A stretch of DNA of 64,000 nucleotides from JAITWN01 sp964437335 (GCA_964437335.1 CAYTGL010000014.1:7810-71809), one strand, 5' to 3'; shown: positions 53,947 through 62,828, counted from the first letter of the stretch. Translations and numbers: made by a program. Notes: a model not told the origin generated them from the letters alone.

Positions 53947-53963
53947 CACCTGGAGCTTGAACC

Positions 53964-56228
53964 ATGAGTGAAACGATAGCAATCGACTACGAAGGCATCG
54001 AAAAACGGCCGCTGCGGCTGTTCACCGAGAAGGCCTATCTCGACTATTCGATGTACGTGATCCTCGATCGCGCGTTGCCGCATATCGGCGACGGGTTGAA
54101 ACCGGTGCAGCGCCGCATCGTCTATGCGATGTCGGAGCTCGGGCTGTCCGCGGTTTCGAAACACAAGAAATCGGCCCGCACCGTCGGCGATGTCATCGGC
54201 AAGTTTCACCCGCACGGCGACATGGCCTGTTACGAGGCGATGGTGCACATGGCGCAGCCGTTCACCTATCGCTATCCGCTGATCGACGGCCAGGGCAACT
54301 GGGGCGCGCCCGACGATCCGAAATCGTTTGCCGCGATGCGCTATACCGAGGCCCGGCTGTCGCGCTATGCCGAACTGCTGCTCGCCGAACTCGGCCAGGG
54401 CACGGTTGAATGGACGCCGAACTTCGATGGCACGCTCGATGAGCCGGTGGTGCTCCCTGCGCGGCTGCCGCATGTGCTGCTGAACGGCGCGACCGGGATC
54501 GCGGTCGGCATGGCGACCGACATCCCGCCGCACAATCTGCGCGAGGTCGTCGCGGCCTGTCTGCGCCTGCTCGACGATCAGAAGGCGACTGTCGCGGATC
54601 TGTGCAAGGACATCCAGGGGCCCGATTACCCGACCGAGGCCGAGATCATCACATCGCGCGACGAGATCATCCGCATGTATCAGAGCGGCAACGGCACGAT
54701 CCGCATGCGCGCGCGCTTCGAGCGTGGCCGGGAAAAGGACGGGGATGAAGGCATCGTCATCACTGCGCTGCCGCACAACGTCTCCGGGGCGCGCGTGCTC
54801 GAGCAGATCGCGCAGCAGATGGGCGCGAGGAAACTGCCGATGGTCGAGGATCTGCGCGACGAGTCGGACCATGAAAACCCGACGCGGCTTGTCATCGTGC
54901 CGCGTTCGAATCGCATCGATGTCGACGCGTTGATGTCGCATCTGTTTGCGACGACCGATCTCGAGCGCAGCTATCGCGTCAACATGAACCTTATCGGCCT
55001 GAACGGCCGACCGCAGGTCAAGGATTTGCGTGGCCTGTTGCTCGAATGGCTGGAATTCCGCGCCGGCGTCGTCACGCGCCGCCTGCAGCACCGGCTCGAC
55101 GTCGTCAGCAGGCGGCTGCATGTGCTCGACGGCCTGCTGATCGCCTATCTGAACCTCGACGAAGTGATCCGCATCATTCGCGAGGCGGATGAGCCGAAGC
55201 CGGTGCTGATGCGGCGCTTCAAACTCAGCGAGATCCAGGCCGACGCGATCCTCGATCTGCGCCTGCGTCACCTGGCGAAGCTCGAGGAGATGAAGATCCG
55301 CGGTGAACAGGAGAAGCTCAACGCCGAGCGCGCAGATCTCGAGAAGACGCTCGGCTCGAAGGCCCGGCTGAAGAAGCTGGTGCGCAGCGAACTGGTCGAA
55401 GACGCGGAGAAATACGGCGACGGGCGGCGCTCACCGCTGGTCAGGCGCGAAACCGCCCAGGCGATGGACGAGACGGCGCTGCTCAGCGCAGAACCGGTGT
55501 TGATCGTATTGTCGGAGAAGGGCTGGGTGCGCGCGGCGAAAGGTCATGACATCGATCCGGCGACGCTCGGCTACAAGTCCGGCGATGGATTCCTTGCGGC
55601 TGCGCCGGGCCGTGGCAACCAGGCGGCGTATTTCATCGATTCCCAAGGCCGGGTCTATGCGCTGCCTGCACATACGCTGCCGTCGGCGCGCGGGCAGGGT
55701 GAGCCGCTGACCGGGCGGCTCAGTCCGCCTGATGGCGCCTTGTTCGCCGGCGTCATGGCCGGGGGCGACGATGATCTGTGGCTGCTCGCGACTGACGCCG
55801 GTTACGGTTTTGTCGCCCGGCTCGGCGATCTATTCACGCGCAACAAGGCCGGCAAGGCGGTGCTGACGGTTTCGAAGGGCGCTTCGGTCCTCGCGCCGGC
55901 GCCGGTCGCCGATGCGAAACAGGGCCAGGCCGTCGCGGTGACCAGCGAGGGACACATGCTGGTCTTCCCGGTCAGTGAATTGCCGCAACTCGCGCGCGGC
56001 AAGGGCGTCAAGGTGATCGGTATCCCGGCGGCGAAGGCGAAAAGCGGCGAGGAGCGGGTCAGCGCGGTCGCCGTCGTGCCAGACGGGATGTCACTGAAGA
56101 TTTACGCCGGACAGCGTCATACCGTGCTTAAGTCAAGGGACCTCGAGCACTATGCGGCCGAGCGCGGGCGACGCGGGCTCAAGCTGCCGCAGGGCTTTCG
56201 CCGTGTAGACCGGCTGGAACTCTCGTGA
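53964..56228 (+). CDS. parC: DNA topoisomerase IV subunit A
   Basis: ParC is the DNA-cleaving subunit of topoisomerase IV. The 754-residue protein has SMYVILDRALPHIGDGLKPVQRR in its N-terminal region, the winged-helix segment KSARTVGDVIGKFHPHGD, and the active-site tyrosine in FAAMRYTEARLS. A C-terminal beta-pinwheel runs from about residue 490. The ATG follows GGAG at nine bases. Residue 87, equivalent to E. coli Ser80 in the quinolone-resistance region, is Met (HPHGDMACYEA), while the acidic Glu84 equivalent is kept. The spacing and size fit ParC rather than GyrA. Confidence 0.97.
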   Translation: MSETIAIDYEGIEKRPLRLFTEKAYLDYSMYVILDRALPHIGDGLKPVQRRIVYAMSELGLSAVSKHKKSARTVGDVIGKFHPHGDMACYEAMVHMAQPFTYRYPLIDGQGNWGAPDDPKSFAAMRYTEARLSRYAELLLAELGQGTVEWTPNFDGTLDEPVVLPARLPHVLLNGATGIAVGMATDIPPHNLREVVAACLRLLDDQKATVADLCKDIQGPDYPTEAEIITSRDEIIRMYQSGNGTIRMRARFERGREKDGDEGIVITALPHNVSGARVLEQIAQQMGARKLPMVEDLRDESDHENPTRLVIVPRSNRIDVDALMSHLFATTDLERSYRVNMNLIGLNGRPQVKDLRGLLLEWLEFRAGVVTRRLQHRLDVVSRRLHVLDGLLIAYLNLDEVIRIIREADEPKPVLMRRFKLSEIQADAILDLRLRHLAKLEEMKIRGEQEKLNAERADLEKTLGSKARLKKLVRSELVEDAEKYGDGRRSPLVRRETAQAMDETALLSAEPVLIVLSEKGWVRAAKGHDIDPATLGYKSGDGFLAAAPGRGNQAAYFIDSQGRVYALPAHTLPSARGQGEPLTGRLSPPDGALFAGVMAGGDDDLWLLATDAGYGFVARLGDLFTRNKAGKAVLTVSKGASVLAPAPVADAKQGQAVAVTSEGHMLVFPVSELPQLARGKGVKVIGIPAAKAKSGEERVSAVAVVPDGMSLKIYAGQRHTVLKSRDLEHYAAERGRRGLKLPQGFRRVDRLELS

Positions 56229-56257
56229 ACCGGGCCGGTCTCAGTAAGCATTGATAG

Positions 56258-56317
56258 AGGCCAAGCCCTTGAAATGACGACAAATGGCCTTATGTTCATG
56301 GATGATCGGGGCTTGGC
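56258..56317 (+). promoter_or_regulatory. Inverted repeat in the htpX leader region
   Basis: GGCCAAGCCC (56258-56267) and GGGCTTGGCC (56308-56317) are perfect inverted copies 40 bases apart. They lie within the 131-base gap before htpX and could form a leader hairpin or end parC transcription. No T run follows. Confidence 0.5.
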
Positions 56318-56359
56318 CCCGGGCGGGATTGATGAAAAGAAAGTGAGGAAGAAACAAGC

Positions 56360-57253
56360 ATGAAGCGAATCGTATTGTTCCTGGCGACCAATATCGCCAT
56401 CCTGCTGGTGCTCGGCGTCGCGCTCAGCGTGTTCGGGGTTACGGGGATTCTGGACGAGCAGGGCATTGGTCTCGACCTGAACGCGCTGCTGCTGTTTGCG
56501 GCGATTATCGGTATGGGCGGCTCGTTCATGTCGCTCGCGATCTCGAAATGGACCGCGAAGCATTTCACCGGGGCGCGGGTCATCGAGCGTCCCGCGAACG
56601 AGACCGAGATGTGGCTGGTACAGACCGTACAGCGTCAGGCCCAGGCGGCCGGCATCGGCATGCCGGAGGTCGCGATCTACGATTCACCGGACATGAATGC
56701 ATTCGCGACCGGCGCGCGCCGCAACAATGCGCTCGTCGCGGTCAGCACCGGACTGCTGCGCCAGATGAGCCGCGACGAGGCCGAGGCGGTGCTCGCGCAC
56801 GAGGTCACCCATGTTGCGAACGGCGATATGATCACGCTCGCGCTGATTCAAGGGGTCGTCAATACCTTCGTGATATTCCTGTCGCGCGTGATCGGCCACG
56901 TCGTGGACCGGGCCGTGTTCAAGGTCGAGCGTGGTCATGGCCCGGCATTCTGGATCACCACGATCATCGCCCAGCTGGTCCTCGGCATCCTCGCGTCGAT
57001 CATCGTCATGTGGTTCAGCCGCCAGCGCGAATACCGCGCCGACGCCGGCGGCGCCACGCTCGCAGGCCGCGAGAAGATGATCTCCGCGCTTCAGCGCCTC
57101 GCCCAGCGCACCCCGGCACCGCTGCCGGACCAGCTCGCCGCCTTCGGCATCTCCGGCATGATGAACCGCAGCGGCCTGATGCGCCTCTTCATGAGCCACC
57201 CTCCGCTCGAAGAACGCATCGCCGCCCTCCGCTCCGGGGTCGGACCATCGTAA
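56360..57253 (+). CDS. htpX: Membrane protease HtpX
   Basis: HtpX is an inner-membrane zinc protease that degrades damaged membrane proteins with FtsH. The 297-residue protein has two N-terminal membrane helices (LFLATNIAILLVLGVALSV and LLLFAAIIGMGGSF), the zinc motif VLAHEVTHVANGD, two further helices near 160-215, and the third-ligand region REYRADAGG. The ATG follows GAGGAAG. In enterobacteria it is induced by CpxR; no CpxR box could be confirmed here. It converges on epmB 18 bases away. Confidence 0.96.
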   Translation: MKRIVLFLATNIAILLVLGVALSVFGVTGILDEQGIGLDLNALLLFAAIIGMGGSFMSLAISKWTAKHFTGARVIERPANETEMWLVQTVQRQAQAAGIGMPEVAIYDSPDMNAFATGARRNNALVAVSTGLLRQMSRDEAEAVLAHEVTHVANGDMITLALIQGVVNTFVIFLSRVIGHVVDRAVFKVERGHGPAFWITTIIAQLVLGILASIIVMWFSRQREYRADAGGATLAGREKMISALQRLAQRTPAPLPDQLAAFGISGMMNRSGLMRLFMSHPPLEERIAALRSGVGPS

Positions 57254-57271
57254 GTAGATGATAATGCTTGA

Positions 57272-58300
57272 TTAGCGCTCGATTATCGGGTCTGTCCCCA
57301 GGAGTTGTTTGGCGGGGGCGTGAGGGGTTTCGCGGACCAGGCGGGGGACGAGGTAGCCGGGGAGGCGGGCCTGCAACTGGTGGTAGAGAGCGCGGGCGGT
57401 TGCTTCGGGGACTTCAAAGTGGGCGGCGCCGGCGACGCGGTCGAGCAGGTGCAGATAGTACGGCGTGATTCCGGCGTCGAACAATGTCTCGCTGAGCCGG
57501 ACGAGGATCGCGGCATCGTCGTTGATACCGCGCAGCAACACGCTCTGGTTGAACAGCGCGATCCCGGCCCGGGTTAACGCGCCTGCGGCCGCGATTACCG
57601 TGCTGTCGATTTCGTTAGGGTGATTCGCATGCACCACCAGCACCGGCTTCAGACGATTTCCGGACAGCAGGTTCAGCAACGCCTCATCGATTCGTGACGG
57701 CAGCACGATCGGCAGCCGCGTGTGCACGCGCAGGCGACGCAGATGCGGGATCGCGACCAGCCGCTCGATCAGTGCGGCCAGCCGCGGCGTCGACAACACC
57801 AGCGGATCGCCGCCGCTCAGGATGATCTCGCTGATCGACGGATCGCCCGCAATCACCTCGATCGCCCCCTGCCAATCGTCTTCAGCGGCGTGGGTCTCCG
57901 CATACGGAAAGTGACGACGGAAACAATAGCGGCAATGGATCGCGCACGCGCCGGTCGTGATCAGCAGCGCGCGGCCGTGATACTTGTGCAGGACTCCGGC
58001 GCCGCGCATCGCCGCCCGGTCGGCGACCGGATCAACGACGAATCCTGACGCCACGCCCCGTTCCTGACCGAGCGGCAACACCTGACGCAACAGCGGATCC
58101 GCCGGATCGCCCCGCCGCATCCGGCGTGCAAACCCGACCGGCACGCGCAGCGGAAACGGTTGATCGCTCTCCAGGTCGACCTCAACCTGCTCCGGTCGCA
58201 GCCCGACCGCGGCAAGGAGTTCCGCTGGGTTGCGGTACCCGCTCGCCAGTTCCTGCTGCCAGTTCTCCGGCTGCCAAGCGGCCGGGGTTCGCGCTATCAT
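57272..58300 (-). CDS. epmB: EF-P (R)-beta-lysine aminomutase EpmB
   Basis: EpmB is a radical-SAM, PLP enzyme that turns (S)-alpha-lysine into (R)-beta-lysine for attachment to EF-P. The 342-residue protein matches E. coli EpmB in length. The cluster motif is CAIHCRYCFRRHFPYAE (CxxxCxxC), followed by ILSGGDPLVLS, RVHTRLPIVLPSRI and a C-terminal YYLHLLDRVAGAAHFEV. The start ATG follows GAGGGCC; the longer frame upstream adds nothing like the family. It is divergent from efp, so the complete modification pathway sits in three adjoining genes. Confidence 0.95.
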   Translation of the reverse strand: MIARTPAAWQPENWQQELASGYRNPAELLAAVGLRPEQVEVDLESDQPFPLRVPVGFARRMRRGDPADPLLRQVLPLGQERGVASGFVVDPVADRAAMRGAGVLHKYHGRALLITTGACAIHCRYCFRRHFPYAETHAAEDDWQGAIEVIAGDPSISEIILSGGDPLVLSTPRLAALIERLVAIPHLRRLRVHTRLPIVLPSRIDEALLNLLSGNRLKPVLVVHANHPNEIDSTVIAAAGALTRAGIALFNQSVLLRGINDDAAILVRLSETLFDAGITPYYLHLLDRVAGAAHFEVPEATARALYHQLQARLPGYLVPRLVRETPHAPAKQLLGTDPIIER

Positions 58301-58341
58301 ATGGCCCTCGTCGATCCGGCTCCGGGATATCCCGGCCGGCA

Positions 58342-58371
58342 TTGTAGGGGATTCCGTGGCGGTATGATAAT
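58342..58371 (+). promoter_or_regulatory. Probable promoter for efp
   Basis: TTGTAG and GATAAT are 18 bases apart in the epmB/efp divergent gap. The -10 is preceded by a TATG that could act as an extended element. The start of transcription would be about 50 bases before the efp ATG, and a GCCGCG/CGCGGC stem lies in that leader. Confidence 0.5.
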
Positions 58372-58428
58372 CTCCGCCGCGCCGGCACGGCACGCGGCGC
58401 CTCTATCACTGTAATATGGAACCACCCG

Positions 58429-58998
58429 ATGGCAATCTACAGCACCAACGAATTCAAGAACGGCCTCAAGCTGATGATCGACGGCGATCCCTGCTCGATC
58501 GTCGACCTCGATTTCGTCAAGCCGGGCAAGGGCCAGGCCTTTACCCGGGTCAAGTTCCGCAACCTGAAAACCGGCCGGGTCAACGAGCGCACTTACAAGT
58601 CCGGCGATACCCTCGAGGGCGCCGACGTCATGGACACCGAGATGCAATATCTCTACAAGGACGGCGAGTTGTATCACTTCATGAAGCCTGATTCCTTCGA
58701 ACAGTACGTCGCAAACGAGGACGCGATGGAGGATGCCGTCAAGTGGCTCAAGGGCCAGGAGATCTGCATCGTAACGCTGTGGAACGACGCCCCACTGTCA
58801 GTCGCGCCACCAAACTTCGTCGAACTCGCGATCACCGAGACCGATCCCGGCGTGCGCGGCGACACCTCGGGCGGCGGCGGCAAGCCGGCGACGCTCGAGA
58901 GCGGCGCTGTCGTGCGCGTGCCACTGTTCGTCGATCAGGGCGAGATCATCAAGGTCGATACCCGCACCGGCGCGTATGTTTCCCGGGTCAAGTCCTGA
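58429..58998 (+). CDS. efp: Elongation factor P
   Basis: EF-P binds ribosomes stalled on polyproline and promotes peptide bonds. The 189-residue protein has three beta-barrel domains. The modified lysine is Lys34 in FVKPGKGQAF, the EpmA target, and GDTSGGGGKPATLESGAVVRVP is the conserved domain-III start. The C terminus ends RTGAYVSRVKS as in E. coli. It is followed directly by epmA and is divergent from epmB. Confidence 0.97.
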   Translation: MAIYSTNEFKNGLKLMIDGDPCSIVDLDFVKPGKGQAFTRVKFRNLKTGRVNERTYKSGDTLEGADVMDTEMQYLYKDGELYHFMKPDSFEQYVANEDAMEDAVKWLKGQEICIVTLWNDAPLSVAPPNFVELAITETDPGVRGDTSGGGGKPATLESGAVVRVPLFVDQGEIIKVDTRTGAYVSRVKS

Positions 58999-59003
58999 AG
59001 GCG

Positions 59004-60020
59004 ATGCGCGGCCAGCGTGCGCATGCCGGTTCGATGCTGCGCGCGGAACCTGACGCAACGGCCTGGCGCCCTGGCGCCACAATCGAGGTTCTTCGCGCCC
59101 GCGCCGCACTCCTGAATAAGGTACGGGCGTTCTTCGCCGCGCGTGACGTGCTCGAGGTCGAGACGCCGGCGCTGGTTTCGGCCGCCGTCACCGATCCCCA
59201 CCTGCGTAGTCTCGCATCCTGTTATACCGGTCCCGCCGCGCCCGCCGGGCGACGCCTGTTCCTGCAGACCTCGCCGGAATCAGCGATGAAACGGCTGCTC
59301 GCCGCCGGCAGTGGTCCGATCTGGCAACTCGCGCGGGTTTTCCGCGACGGCGAAGCCGGGCGCCTGCACAATCCCGAATTCACGATGCTGGAATGGTATC
59401 GCCCCGGCTTCGATCATCATCAATTGATGGATGAGGTCGAGGCGCTGGTTGCGAGCCTACTCGCTATGCCTTCCGGGTTTGAACGCCTGACCTACGCCGA
59501 GGCCTTCCGGCGCCGCCTCGACATCGATCCGCACATCGCCAGCGATGCCGATTTGCGACGCTGCGCGCGCGACTGCGGCCTCGAGGCCTCATTGCCTGAG
59601 GAGCGCGATGGCAGGCTCGACTTGCTGCTGACTCATCTGATCGAGCCGGAACTCGGCGTCGGGCGGCCGGTATTCCTGTATGACTATCCGCCGAGCCAGG
59701 CCGCGCTGGCGCGCATCCGCGATGAGGACCCGCCGGTGGCCGAGCGTTTCGAACTGTATACCGATGGGGTTGAACTCGCGAACGGGTATCACGAACTCAA
59801 CGATGCGAACGAACAGCGCCGGCGTTTCGAGCACGACCGTGCGCTGCGGCGCCATGCCGGCCTGCCGGATATTGTGCTCGACGAACGCCTGCTGGCTGCG
59901 CTACGGAAGGGATTGCCGGCCTGTGCCGGTGTCGCCCTCGGCTTCGACCGTCTCGTGATGCTGGCGGTCGGCGCCTCCTCGATCGATGAGGTGATGGCGT
60001 TCAGCCTGGCCAGGCTTTAG
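59004..60020 (+). CDS. epmA: EF-P lysine ligase EpmA
   Basis: EpmA, a class-II lysyl-tRNA synthetase paralog without an anticodon-binding domain, activates (R)-beta-lysine and attaches it to Lys34 of EF-P. The 338-residue protein has motif 2 around QLARVFRDGEAGRLHNPEFTM in two parts, EWYRPGFDHHQLMDEV, FELYTDGVELANGYHEL, and motif 3 GVALGFDRLVMLAVG. It starts five bases after efp; GAAGG lies very close to this ATG, and an ATG at 59034 is an alternative. With epmB and efp it completes the lysylation module; no epmC hydroxylase was found in the window. Confidence 0.94.
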   Translation: MRGQRAHAGSMLRAEPDATAWRPGATIEVLRARAALLNKVRAFFAARDVLEVETPALVSAAVTDPHLRSLASCYTGPAAPAGRRLFLQTSPESAMKRLLAAGSGPIWQLARVFRDGEAGRLHNPEFTMLEWYRPGFDHHQLMDEVEALVASLLAMPSGFERLTYAEAFRRRLDIDPHIASDADLRRCARDCGLEASLPEERDGRLDLLLTHLIEPELGVGRPVFLYDYPPSQAALARIRDEDPPVAERFELYTDGVELANGYHELNDANEQRRRFEHDRALRRHAGLPDIVLDERLLAALRKGLPACAGVALGFDRLVMLAVGASSIDEVMAFSLARL

Positions 60021-60057
60021 CCCTGTTTAGCCCTGGGCGACCGCAGCATCCTGTCCC

Positions 60058-61182
60058 TCAGGCCGCCCCGCGGCGCGCTGACTTTTCAGACAGCCCCGCA
60101 ATCAGCGCGTCGAAGGGCTCGATGAATTTCTGCACCCCTTCGTCCTCGAGTTGCTGGCTGACCTGTTCCATGTCGATGCCCAGTTCATAAAGCTCGGCCA
60201 TTACCCGTCGCGCTTTCGCGGCATCCTGTTCCACGGTGTCGGCGGCCTTGCCGCGCGCGGCAAAGGCGCTCACCGTGGCGGCGGGGAGGGTATTGACCGT
60301 ATCCCTGCCGATCAACGGTTCTACATAGATCAATTCGGGATAGTTCGGATTCTTGGTGCTGGTGCTGGCCCACAGCAGTCGCTGCACCCGTGCGCCGTCA
60401 TTTGCCAGCGCCTGCCAGCGTTCGCCGTCGAACAGGCCTTTGAAGCTTTGGTAGGCGAGCTTTGCACTGGCAAGAGCGGCGGTGCCGAACAGGCTGCGTG
60501 GATCGGGCCGGACCGGTGCGCCGGCAGCTATCTTGTGCTGCAGGCGTTCATCGACGAGGGTATCGATTCGGCTCAGGAAGAAGCTCGCCACCGAGGCCGC
60601 CGCGGCAAGGGGGCGGCCAGCCTCCCGGCGCCGTTCGAGCGCGCGGAGATAGGCCTGGGCGACCTGTTCATAGCGACGCACCGAGAACAGCAGGGTCACA
60701 TTGACGCTGATGCCCTCGAACAGCAGTTCCTCGAAGGCCGGCAGACCGGCGCGTGTGCCCGGGACCTTGATCATCAGATTGGGTCGCCCGACGGCGAGGG
60801 CCAGATGCCGGGCTTCGCGCAGGGTGCCCTCGGTGTCGTGGGCCAGATGTGGCGAGACCTCGAGGCTGACGTAGCCATCGACGCCTTTGCTCTGCTCATA
60901 CACCGGGCGTAGCGCATCACAGGCGTCGCGCACGTCGCTGACCACCAAGGATTCGTAGATCGAGGCGACCGTATGTCCACCCGCCGCAAGTTCTTTGATC
61001 TGGGCATCGTATTCCGGGCTGCCGGTGATGGCCTTGTGGAAGATCGCCGGGTTGGAGGTGACGCCGCGCAGGGCCTCGGTCTCGACGCGGCGGCGCAATT
61101 CGCCACTGCGCAACATGTCGCGGGTCAGGTTGTCGAGCCAGTAACTTTGCCCATACTTGATAAGGTCATGCAGTGAATTCAT
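60058..61182 (-). CDS. tal: Transaldolase
   Basis: Transaldolase moves a dihydroxyacetone unit between sugar phosphates in the pentose phosphate pathway. The 374-residue protein belongs to the longer class seen in actinobacteria and cyanobacteria. It has GQSYWLDNLTRDML at the N terminus, TSNPAIFHKAI, VSLEVSPHLAHDTEG, and the Schiff-base lysine in NLMIKVPGTRAGLPA. The ATG follows GGAGGACGACC. It converges on epmA 37 bases away, and its product pathway yields ribulose 5-phosphate for ribB and sugar phosphates for dxs. Confidence 0.95.
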   Translation of the reverse strand: MNSLHDLIKYGQSYWLDNLTRDMLRSGELRRRVETEALRGVTSNPAIFHKAITGSPEYDAQIKELAAGGHTVASIYESLVVSDVRDACDALRPVYEQSKGVDGYVSLEVSPHLAHDTEGTLREARHLALAVGRPNLMIKVPGTRAGLPAFEELLFEGISVNVTLLFSVRRYEQVAQAYLRALERRREAGRPLAAAASVASFFLSRIDTLVDERLQHKIAAGAPVRPDPRSLFGTAALASAKLAYQSFKGLFDGERWQALANDGARVQRLLWASTSTKNPNYPELIYVEPLIGRDTVNTLPAATVSAFAARGKAADTVEQDAAKARRVMAELYELGIDMEQVSQQLEDEGVQKFIEPFDALIAGLSEKSARRGAA

Positions 61183-61302
61183 GGTCGTCCTCCGTCATAG
61201 CGCAGTCTGCCGGTTCATTTCATGCCTCAGGCATGTAACCCCCACAGGCTATCGGCTGATTTATGCGATGGTACAGCATGTTTCCTGATCCGTGCGGCCC
61301 GT

Positions 61303-61321
61303 CTTCATGATTACCATGAAG
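61303..61321. repeat. Short palindrome between psd and tal
   Basis: CTTCATG and CATGAAG are separated by five bases. It lies between the psd stop and the tal start, on a stretch that also holds CATGCCT/AGGCATG at 61222-61236. Either could be an operator or a weak terminator; neither has a T run. Confidence 0.4.
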
Positions 61322-61356
61322 GGCGCGGAGTGGACCGCTGTCTGTGAACGCCCCGT

Positions 61357-62232
61357 CTATAGCGCATTGATCTGTCCCATCAGTTCCCCCATGCGGATTG
61401 TCGCCCCCGGAACGATGCCGTCGGCCCACCGCGCCTGCTTCGGACCGAACAGCAGGATCACGGTCGATCCCATGTTGAATCGCCCGAGCTCCGCGCCGCG
61501 AGCAAGCCTGACCTGAGGCAGGCGACCCTGCGCATCCGGAGGTCGGCCGCCATAGGGTCGATCCGGCGTGACCTCGCCGGCCCACACGGTCTCGATGCCG
61601 GACACGAAGATCGCGCCGACCAGGATCACCGCCATCGGCCCGGCCGCGGTGTCAAACACCGTTACGAGGCGCTCGTTGCGCGTAAACAGGTCGCGTACGT
61701 GGCGCGTCGAATAGTCGTTGACGCTGAACAGCCTGCCGGGGACATAGTGCATGTGTCTGAGCGTTCCGTCGCAGGGCATGTGGATGCGGTGATAGTCGCG
61801 CGGCGACAGGTACAGCGTCGCGAATGACCCGCCGGCGAACGCGTCGACAAGCGCCTCCGATCCGCCGAGCAGCGGGGCGAGCCGGTAGTCGATCCCCTTG
61901 GCCTGGATCAGCCGGTCGCCGTCGATCCGCCCGCACTGGCTGACCGTGCCGTCGACCGGGACCGCGATCTCGCCCGGCCCCGACACCACCGGCCGGACGC
62001 CCGGCTTCAGCGCGCGCGTGAAAAAGCTGTTGAAATCAGGATAATCAGAGGCATCGGCGCCTTCGGCAATCGACAGGTCGACCCGGAAGCGGCGCATGAA
62101 GGCCCGGATCAGCAGGTCCTTGAACCAGCGGCGCCGGATCCGCGTCAGGCAGCGCACCCCCCGCGACAGCCGGTGCTGGGGCACGACCCGCAGCAGCAGG
62201 GTATTGAGAAATCCGGTCAGATCGTTGAGCAA
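61357..62232 (-). CDS. psd: Phosphatidylserine decarboxylase proenzyme
   Basis: Psd makes phosphatidylethanolamine from phosphatidylserine at the inner membrane. The 291-residue proenzyme has the self-cleavage site in FNMGSTVILLFGP: cleavage before Ser gives the pyruvoyl group. FNSFFTRALKPGVRP, VSPVDG-like VPVDGTVSQCG and SPRDYHRIHMPCDGTL are conserved, with the catalytic Asp and His in the last two. The start gives MLNDLTGFLNTLLLRVVP, typical of the family. The next gene upstream is pncC, transcribed the other way, across a strong palindrome. Confidence 0.96.
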   Translation of the reverse strand: MLNDLTGFLNTLLLRVVPQHRLSRGVRCLTRIRRRWFKDLLIRAFMRRFRVDLSIAEGADASDYPDFNSFFTRALKPGVRPVVSGPGEIAVPVDGTVSQCGRIDGDRLIQAKGIDYRLAPLLGGSEALVDAFAGGSFATLYLSPRDYHRIHMPCDGTLRHMHYVPGRLFSVNDYSTRHVRDLFTRNERLVTVFDTAAGPMAVILVGAIFVSGIETVWAGEVTPDRPYGGRPPDAQGRLPQVRLARGAELGRFNMGSTVILLFGPKQARWADGIVPGATIRMGELMGQINAL

Positions 62233-62267
62233 GGTTCGGTAATGGTCTGTTTTGTGAGATTCTTGCA

Positions 62268-62292
62268 GGAAACGGGGTCAGACCCCGTTTCC
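62268..62292. repeat. Perfect palindrome with GGGGTC-A-GACCCC core
   Basis: Twelve-base arms beginning GGAAACGGGGTC mirror each other around one A. It lies in the psd/pncC divergent gap. A T-rich TCTTTT follows on the plus strand, but no plus-strand gene ends here. The same GGGGTCAGACCCC core is at 63488-63500, and a partial match is at 6720-6732. Confidence 0.8.
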
Positions 62293-62333
62293 TCTTTTGA
62301 TCGGGCGCCGACCGGCGGGGATTATACCGGAAC

Positions 62334-62828
62334 ATGGAAAAGGATCTGAAAAATCTAGCGATGCGCGTCGGCGAGGGCCTGCTCGAGCGCAAGCTGATGC
62401 TCGCGACCGCCGAATCCTGCACCGGCGGCTGGGTTGCGCAGATCGTGACATCGGTGTCCGGCAGTTCGCAGTGGTTCGAGCGCGGCTTCGTGTGCTACAG
62501 CAACCAGGCGAAGGGCGAGATGCTTGGCGTGCGTGCGGAGACGCTGTCGCAGTTCGGGGCCGTCAGCGAGGAGGTCGTGCGCGAGATGGCCGAAGGCGCG
62601 CTGCGCTACAGTCACGCCCAGGTCAGCCTCGCGATCAGCGGTATCGCCGGTCCGGGCGGCGACACTCCGGGCAAACCGGTAGGTACCGTCTGCCTCGCGT
62701 GGGCAGTTGCCGGCCGCGTCGTGCTGAGCCGGACGGATCATTTCAATGGCAACCGCACTGCCGTGCGCTGGCAGGCGGTGATCGGGTCGCTGTCGGGGCT
62801 CATGGGGCTCCTTGAACGCTGGCAATGA
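62334..62828 (+). CDS. pncC: Nicotinamide-nucleotide amidohydrolase (CinA C-terminal type)
   Basis: PncC deamidates nicotinamide mononucleotide, recycling the NMN released by NAD-dependent DNA ligase. The 164-residue protein is the stand-alone CinA C-terminal domain, with LATAESCTGGWVAQIVTS near residue 22, SVSGSSQWFERGFVCYSN, and the GIAGPGGDTPGKPVGTV loop. The start fits the family (MEKDLKNLAMRVGEGL). thpR overlaps its 3' end by 17 bases and recA follows, the usual cinA-recA neighbourhood. Confidence 0.95.
   Translation: MEKDLKNLAMRVGEGLLERKLMLATAESCTGGWVAQIVTSVSGSSQWFERGFVCYSNQAKGEMLGVRAETLSQFGAVSEEVVREMAEGALRYSHAQVSLAISGIAGPGGDTPGKPVGTVCLAWAVAGRVVLSRTDHFNGNRTAVRWQAVIGSLSGLMGLLERWQ

Noticed and set aside
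53919..55271. A 450-codon open frame antisense to parC
   Set aside because: It mirrors the well-supported parC codons in a high-GC sequence and shows no recognisable domain.
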